Below, in pieces: positions 5,376 through 8,397 of a DNA stretch of 8,397 nt. The notes under the pieces were generated by a model that ran no database searches, was not told the DNA's origin, and worked only from the letters and a program-made list of their open reading frames with translations. Source of the DNA: Gaiellasilicea sp039914895 (GTDB taxonomy: Bacteria > Actinomycetota > Thermoleophilia > Gaiellales > Gaiellaceae); contig JBDSOJ010000036.1 in assembly GCA_039914895.1 (NCBI GenBank), forward strand, positions 1 through 8,397, given 5' to 3'. The position numbers and the translations under genes are program-made. How positions within the stretch are numbered: position 1 is the stretch's first letter; each line of letters opens with the position of its first letter.

Positions 5376-7057
5376 CAACCAGCGACTACCCGTTTTGCGA
5401 CCTCTAAACTCGCAATCCGGGACTCTTCGCCGCGCGTGCGGTCCTTGAGGTCGACGGCGCCGTCCTCGAGCGTCTTCTTGCCGACGGTGATGCGCCAGGG
5501 GCAGCCGATCAGGTCGGCGTCGGCGAACTTCTCGCCGGGGCGCAGCTCGCGGTCGTCGAGCAGCACGTCCAGGCCTTCGGCGGAAAGGGTCTCGGCGACC
5601 TGGTCGCCGATCGAGACGAGCTCGGGGTTGTCCCAGCCCAGCACGACCACGTGGACGTCGTAGGGGGCGATCTCGGCCGGCCAGACCATTCCCTCTTCGC
5701 TCCCATGTTGCTCGACGGCGGCGGCGAGAACCCGGCCGGGGCCGATTCCGTACGAGCCCATCACGATCAACTTCTCGACCCCGTCCTCGTCGAGGTACTT
5801 GGCGCCGAACGCCTCCGAGAAGCGCGTACCGAGCTTGAAGATGTGGCCGACCTCGATCGCCGTCTGGAAACGGAGCTTGCCGCCGCAGACCGGGCAGACG
5901 TCTCCCGCCCGGGGCTGCCGGATGTCCGCGAACCCGGGCTGGAAGTCCCGGCCCGCCTCGACACCGCGCAGGTGCCAGCCGGTGCGGTTCGCGCCGGCGA
6001 CGAACTGGCCCTGCCGGAGCGCCTCGTCCGCGACGACGGGACCGGAGAAACCGACCGGTCCGAGCGACCCGCCCTCGGCACCGAAGCCGGCGACGATCTC
6101 GTCGTCCGTCGCGGGCCGGAAGTCCGAGCCGAGCGCGCTCCGCAGCTTCGCCTCCTCGAGCCGGTCGTCGCCTCGCAGGAGCGCGAGCACGAGCGTGCCG
6201 TCGACCTGCACGACCGGCATCGCCTTCGAGGTCGCGGCGAGGTCGAGCGAGAGCAGCTCGGCGAGCGCCTCGCAGGTGCGCGTGTCCGGCGTCTCGACCT
6301 CGGCGGGCGCAGCGAGCGGATCCGGGAGCTCGGGCGCGCGAGGAACCCCGCGGGCGATCTCGAGGTCGGCCGCGTAGTCGTCGTTCTCGCAGGTGACGAG
6401 CGTGTTCTCGCCGGAGTCCGAGGGCGCGAGGTAGTCGAGCGACTCCTTGCCGCCCATCATCCCGCTCTCCGCCTGGACGCCGTGGGTCTCGAGGCCGCAG
6501 CGCTCGAAGATCCGCTCATAGGCACCCTTGTGGGACTGGAAGCTGTTGTCGAGATCCGCCTCGTCGCGGTCGAACGAGTAGGAGTCCTTCATCACGAACT
6601 CGCGCACGCGGAGCAGGCCGCCCCGGGGACGCGGCTCGTCGCGGGCCTTGGTCTGAAAGTGGTACCAGGCCTGCGGCAGCTGGCGGTAGCTCTGCAGCTC
6701 GAGCGCGTGGAACGTGAACGTCTCCTCGTGCGTGAGCGGGAGGACGTAGTCGCGGCCGTTGCGGTCCTGCAGCTTGAAGAGCTCGGGGATGTCGTAGCGG
6801 CCCGACGTGATCCAGAGCTCGGCGGGCGTCAGCACAGGCGCGGACATCTCCTGCGCGCCGATGGCGTCGAGCTCCTCGCGGATCACCTGCTCGACCTTGC
6901 GGTGGACACGCCAGCCGAGCGGCAGCAGCGTCCACAGCCCCGCACTCACCTGGCGGATGAAGCCGCCGCGGACGAGCAGCTTGTGCGAGAGCGCCTCGGC
7001 GTCCGCGGGAGCGTCGCGCAGCGTCGGTAGGAAGAGCTTCGAGGCGCGGTGGATCAT
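5375..7057 (-). CDS. proS: prolyl-tRNA synthetase, bacterial type with editing insertion
   Basis: This cytoplasmic class II synthetase charges tRNA-Pro with proline using ATP. The 560-aa length matches bacterial-type ProRS (about 570 aa). The N-terminal catalytic part includes VSAGLWTLLPLGWRV (37-51), the LTHEE element (108-112), motif 2 (about 133-160, with FQTKARDEPRPRGGLLRVRE then FVMKDSYSFD) and motif 3 (433-450, MGSYGIGPGRVLAAAVEQ). Between motifs 2 and 3 lies the YbaK-like insertion (about 225-385) that hydrolyses mischarged Ala-tRNA-Pro, with its conserved Lys at 278 (TSKAM) and VLALLRGDDRLEEAKL. The C-terminal 95 residues are the anticodon-binding domain (start PYDVHVVVLGW). Motif 3 reads GIGPGR where many homologues have GIGVSR. 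ATG 7057 starts the recognisable protein, with no clear Shine-Dalgarno. It lies downstream of ispG, with the hairpin repeat in the 122-nt gap. Confidence 0.97.
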   Translation of the reverse strand: MIHRASKLFLPTLRDAPADAEALSHKLLVRGGFIRQVSAGLWTLLPLGWRVHRKVEQVIREELDAIGAQEMSAPVLTPAELWITSGRYDIPELFKLQDRNGRDYVLPLTHEETFTFHALELQSYRQLPQAWYHFQTKARDEPRPRGGLLRVREFVMKDSYSFDRDEADLDNSFQSHKGAYERIFERCGLETHGVQAESGMMGGKESLDYLAPSDSGENTLVTCENDDYAADLEIARGVPRAPELPDPLAAPAEVETPDTRTCEALAELLSLDLAATSKAMPVVQVDGTLVLALLRGDDRLEEAKLRSALGSDFRPATDDEIVAGFGAEGGSLGPVGFSGPVVADEALRQGQFVAGANRTGWHLRGVEAGRDFQPGFADIRQPRAGDVCPVCGGKLRFQTAIEVGHIFKLGTRFSEAFGAKYLDEDGVEKLIVMGSYGIGPGRVLAAAVEQHGSEEGMVWPAEIAPYDVHVVVLGWDNPELVSIGDQVAETLSAEGLDVLLDDRELRPGEKFADADLIGCPWRITVGKKTLEDGAVDLKDRTRGEESRIASLEVAKRVVAG

Positions 7058-7079
7058 CGCGAGAGGTTAGTGAAACGGC

Positions 7080-7158
7080 GGCTGCCGGAGGCGGCCCTTC
7101 AGGGGTCTTTGCGCGGGCAGGCATCTGCTTCCGCGGATGCCTGCGGCCGATCCGCAGG
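7080..7158 (-). repeat. multi-hairpin repeat, copy A, upstream of proS
   Basis: This copy occupies most of the ispG-proS gap and ends 22 nt before the proS start codon. On the plus strand it contains hairpin 1 (7080-7096, GGCTGCC/GGCGGCC around GGA, one wobble), a linker CTTCAGGGGTCTTTGCGCGG, hairpin 2 (7117-7144, GCAGGCATC/GATGCCTGC, perfect 9-bp stem) and hairpin 3 (7140-7158, CCTGCGG/CCGCAGG, perfect). Hairpins 2 and 3 share bases 7140-7144 and so exclude each other. Hairpin 1, the linker and hairpin 2 match copy B at 8339-8397. It may be a palindromic intergenic repeat or a structured leader RNA. Confidence 0.75.
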
Positions 7159-7179
7159 ATTGGCCCCGCTGCTAACAGA

Positions 7180-8313
7180 TCAGTCCAGCGGGATCAGCGA
7201 GGCTTCCGCCATCGCGAGCGCGGCCGGCTTCGCCATCTTCAGGCGCTTCGGGCGGTGCATGCCGCCCTCGATCCAGCGGTCGATCTCGTGGAAGAGCTCG
7301 TCGATCAGGATGTCGGAGCTTACCTTCTTCAGCACCCGGCCGTGCGCGTAGAGGAAGCCGACGTCGCGGCCGCCGGCGATCCCGAAGTCGGCGTCGCCGG
7401 CCTCGCCCGGGCCGTTGACCGCGCAGCCCATCACCGCGACCTCGAACGCCTGCGGGTACGTCGACAGCCGCTCCTCCACGATGACCGCGAGCTTCTCGAC
7501 GCCGACGTTGTCGCGGCCGCAGCTCGGGCAGGAGATCATCACAGGCCCGCGCTCGCGCAGGCCGAGCGCCTTCAGGATCTCCCAGCACGTCTCGACCTCC
7601 TTGACCGGGTCGGCGGTGAGGGAGACGCGAATCGTGTCGCCGATCCCGTCAGCGAGCAGCGCGCCCATGCCGACGGCGCTCTTGATCGAGCCGGAAAACT
7701 GCGTCCCCGCCTCGGTGACGCCGAGGTGGAGCGGATACGGCACCTTCGCCGCGAGCATCCGATAGGCGCGGATCATCGTCGGCACGTGCGTCGACTTGAC
7801 CGAGATCTTGAAGTCACGGTAGTCGAGCTTCTCGAGCAGCTCCACCTCCTCGATCGCGGCGGCGACGAGCGCCTCCGCCTGGTCGGCCTGGGCGAGCTCC
7901 TCCAGGTGCTTGGGGAGCGAGCCGGAGTTGGCGCCGATCCGCATCGGAATCCCCGCCTTCTTCGCCGCCTTGACGACCAGCTCAACCTTGTCCGGGCCGC
8001 CGATGTTGCCGGGGTTGATCCGGACCGCTGCCACGCCCGCCTCGATCGCCCTGAGGGCGAGACTCGCGTTGAAGTGGATGTCCGCGATCACGGGAATCGG
8101 GCTGAGGCGGACGATCCGTGCGAGCGCCTTCGCGTCCTCGAGCTTCGGAACGGCGCAGCGGACGACCTCGCAGCCCGCCGACGCAAGCGCGGCGATCTGG
8201 GCCGTCGTCGCCTCCACGTCGCGGGTCGGCGTCAGCGTCATCGACTGGACGACGACGGGCGCGCCGCCGCCGATCGCGACGTTGCCGACCTTGATCTGAA
8301 CGTCGGAGGGCAC
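7180..8313 (-). CDS. ispG: 4-hydroxy-3-methylbut-2-en-1-yl diphosphate synthase
   Basis: IspG (GcpE) converts 2-C-methyl-D-erythritol 2,4-cyclodiphosphate to HMBPP, the penultimate step of the non-mevalonate isoprenoid pathway, using a 4Fe-4S cluster. The 377-aa length fits the bacterial two-domain form. The N-terminal TIM barrel carries VVQSMTLTPTRDVEAT (21-36), PVIADIHFNASLAL (74-87), VRINPGNIG (97-105) and IGANSGSL (126-133). The C-terminal domain has the cluster ligands Cys 262 and 265 (CPSCGR), Cys 297 and Glu 304 (GCAVNGPGEA). GTG 8313 is taken as the start because an in-frame TGA lies 21 nt further upstream and no other usual start codon lies between; no Shine-Dalgarno is obvious. Repeat copy B ends 25 nt upstream. 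The gene precedes proS on the same strand, an order also found in other bacteria downstream of dxr and a site-2 protease; those would lie beyond this window. Confidence 0.97.
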   Translation of the reverse strand: MPSDVQIKVGNVAIGGGAPVVVQSMTLTPTRDVEATTAQIAALASAGCEVVRCAVPKLEDAKALARIVRLSPIPVIADIHFNASLALRAIEAGVAAVRINPGNIGGPDKVELVVKAAKKAGIPMRIGANSGSLPKHLEELAQADQAEALVAAAIEEVELLEKLDYRDFKISVKSTHVPTMIRAYRMLAAKVPYPLHLGVTEAGTQFSGSIKSAVGMGALLADGIGDTIRVSLTADPVKEVETCWEILKALGLRERGPVMISCPSCGRDNVGVEKLAVIVEERLSTYPQAFEVAVMGCAVNGPGEAGDADFGIAGGRDVGFLYAHGRVLKKVSSDILIDELFHEIDRWIEGGMHRPKRLKMAKPAALAMAEASLIPLD

Positions 8314-8338
8314 TCGCGCGAAGGGTAGCCATCAGCCG

Positions 8339-8397
8339 GGCCGCGAAGCGGCCTCTTCAGGGATTTGCGCGGCAGCAATCCGCTTCTGCGGATTCCT
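8339..8397 (-). repeat. multi-hairpin repeat, copy B, upstream of ispG (cut by window end)
   Basis: This copy begins 25 nt upstream of the ispG start codon. On the plus strand it has hairpin 1 (8339-8353, GGCCGC/GCGGCC around GAA), a linker CTCTTCAGGGATTTGCGCGG and hairpin 2 (8377-8394, AATCCGC/GCGGATT around TTCT, perfect 7-bp stem). The linker and arm order match copy A, while the hairpin 2 stem differs in sequence yet stays fully paired. The window ends before any hairpin 3 could be seen. Confidence 0.75.

Noticed and set aside
5651..7030. Long 459-aa open frame on the plus strand
   Set aside because: It lies wholly antisense to proS and has the Arg/Val/Leu/Glu-rich composition of a high-GC shadow frame.
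7058..7179. T-box riboswitch upstream of proS
   Set aside because: The gap has hairpins, but the conserved T-box sequence (AGGGTGGNACCGCG-like) and a terminator T-run are absent.
7255..8328. Long 357-aa open frame on the plus strand
   Set aside because: Antisense shadow of ispG with biased low-complexity composition.
1..8397. CRISPR array
   Set aside because: No regularly spaced direct repeats with unique spacers were seen.

Overview
The window is high-GC DNA that looks like an actinobacterial chromosome. The wording of IspG, ProRS and the small hypothetical proteins suggests class Thermoleophilia (Gaiellales/Solirubrobacterales-like), but that assignment comes from recalled family resemblance, not from a search. 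It splits into two parts at a tRNA-Pro(GGG) gene on the minus strand (4609-4683).

Right part (about 4610-8397), core chromosome, all on the minus strand. In transcription order it holds ispG (non-mevalonate isoprenoid synthesis), proS (prolyl-tRNA synthetase), a small XRE-type DNA-binding protein whose start overlaps the proS stop, a small endonuclease-fold gene broken by a one-base frameshift, and then tRNA-Pro(GGG) with its own hairpin terminator. Two copies of an unusual multi-hairpin element of roughly 60-80 bp sit 22 and 25 nt upstream of the proS and ispG start codons, in the same orientation. This is the most unusual signal in the window.

Left part (1-4608), accessory DNA that abuts the 3' end of the tRNA, as expected for a tRNA-targeted integrated element. 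It contains a zinc-ribbon gene broken by a one-base insertion, a small conserved-looking hypothetical protein, and an unrecognised 258-aa protein with a C-terminal Cys motif. It then carries a tightly packed plus-strand operon of an excisionase-like helix-turn-helix protein, two small proteins (one a likely coiled coil) and a RepA-like AAA ATPase with a C-terminal winged helix. A 263-bp non-coding stretch with short tandem repeats and a perfect hairpin follows, then a stand-alone PD-(D/E)XK nuclease resembling the HsdR N-terminal domain. No integrase is visible, so either the element extends left of the window or it is a remnant.

At least two genes (one in each part) are interrupted by single-base indels that restore cleanly, and two more have features compatible with such an error. 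The window may therefore come from an assembly with residual indels rather than carry true pseudogenes.
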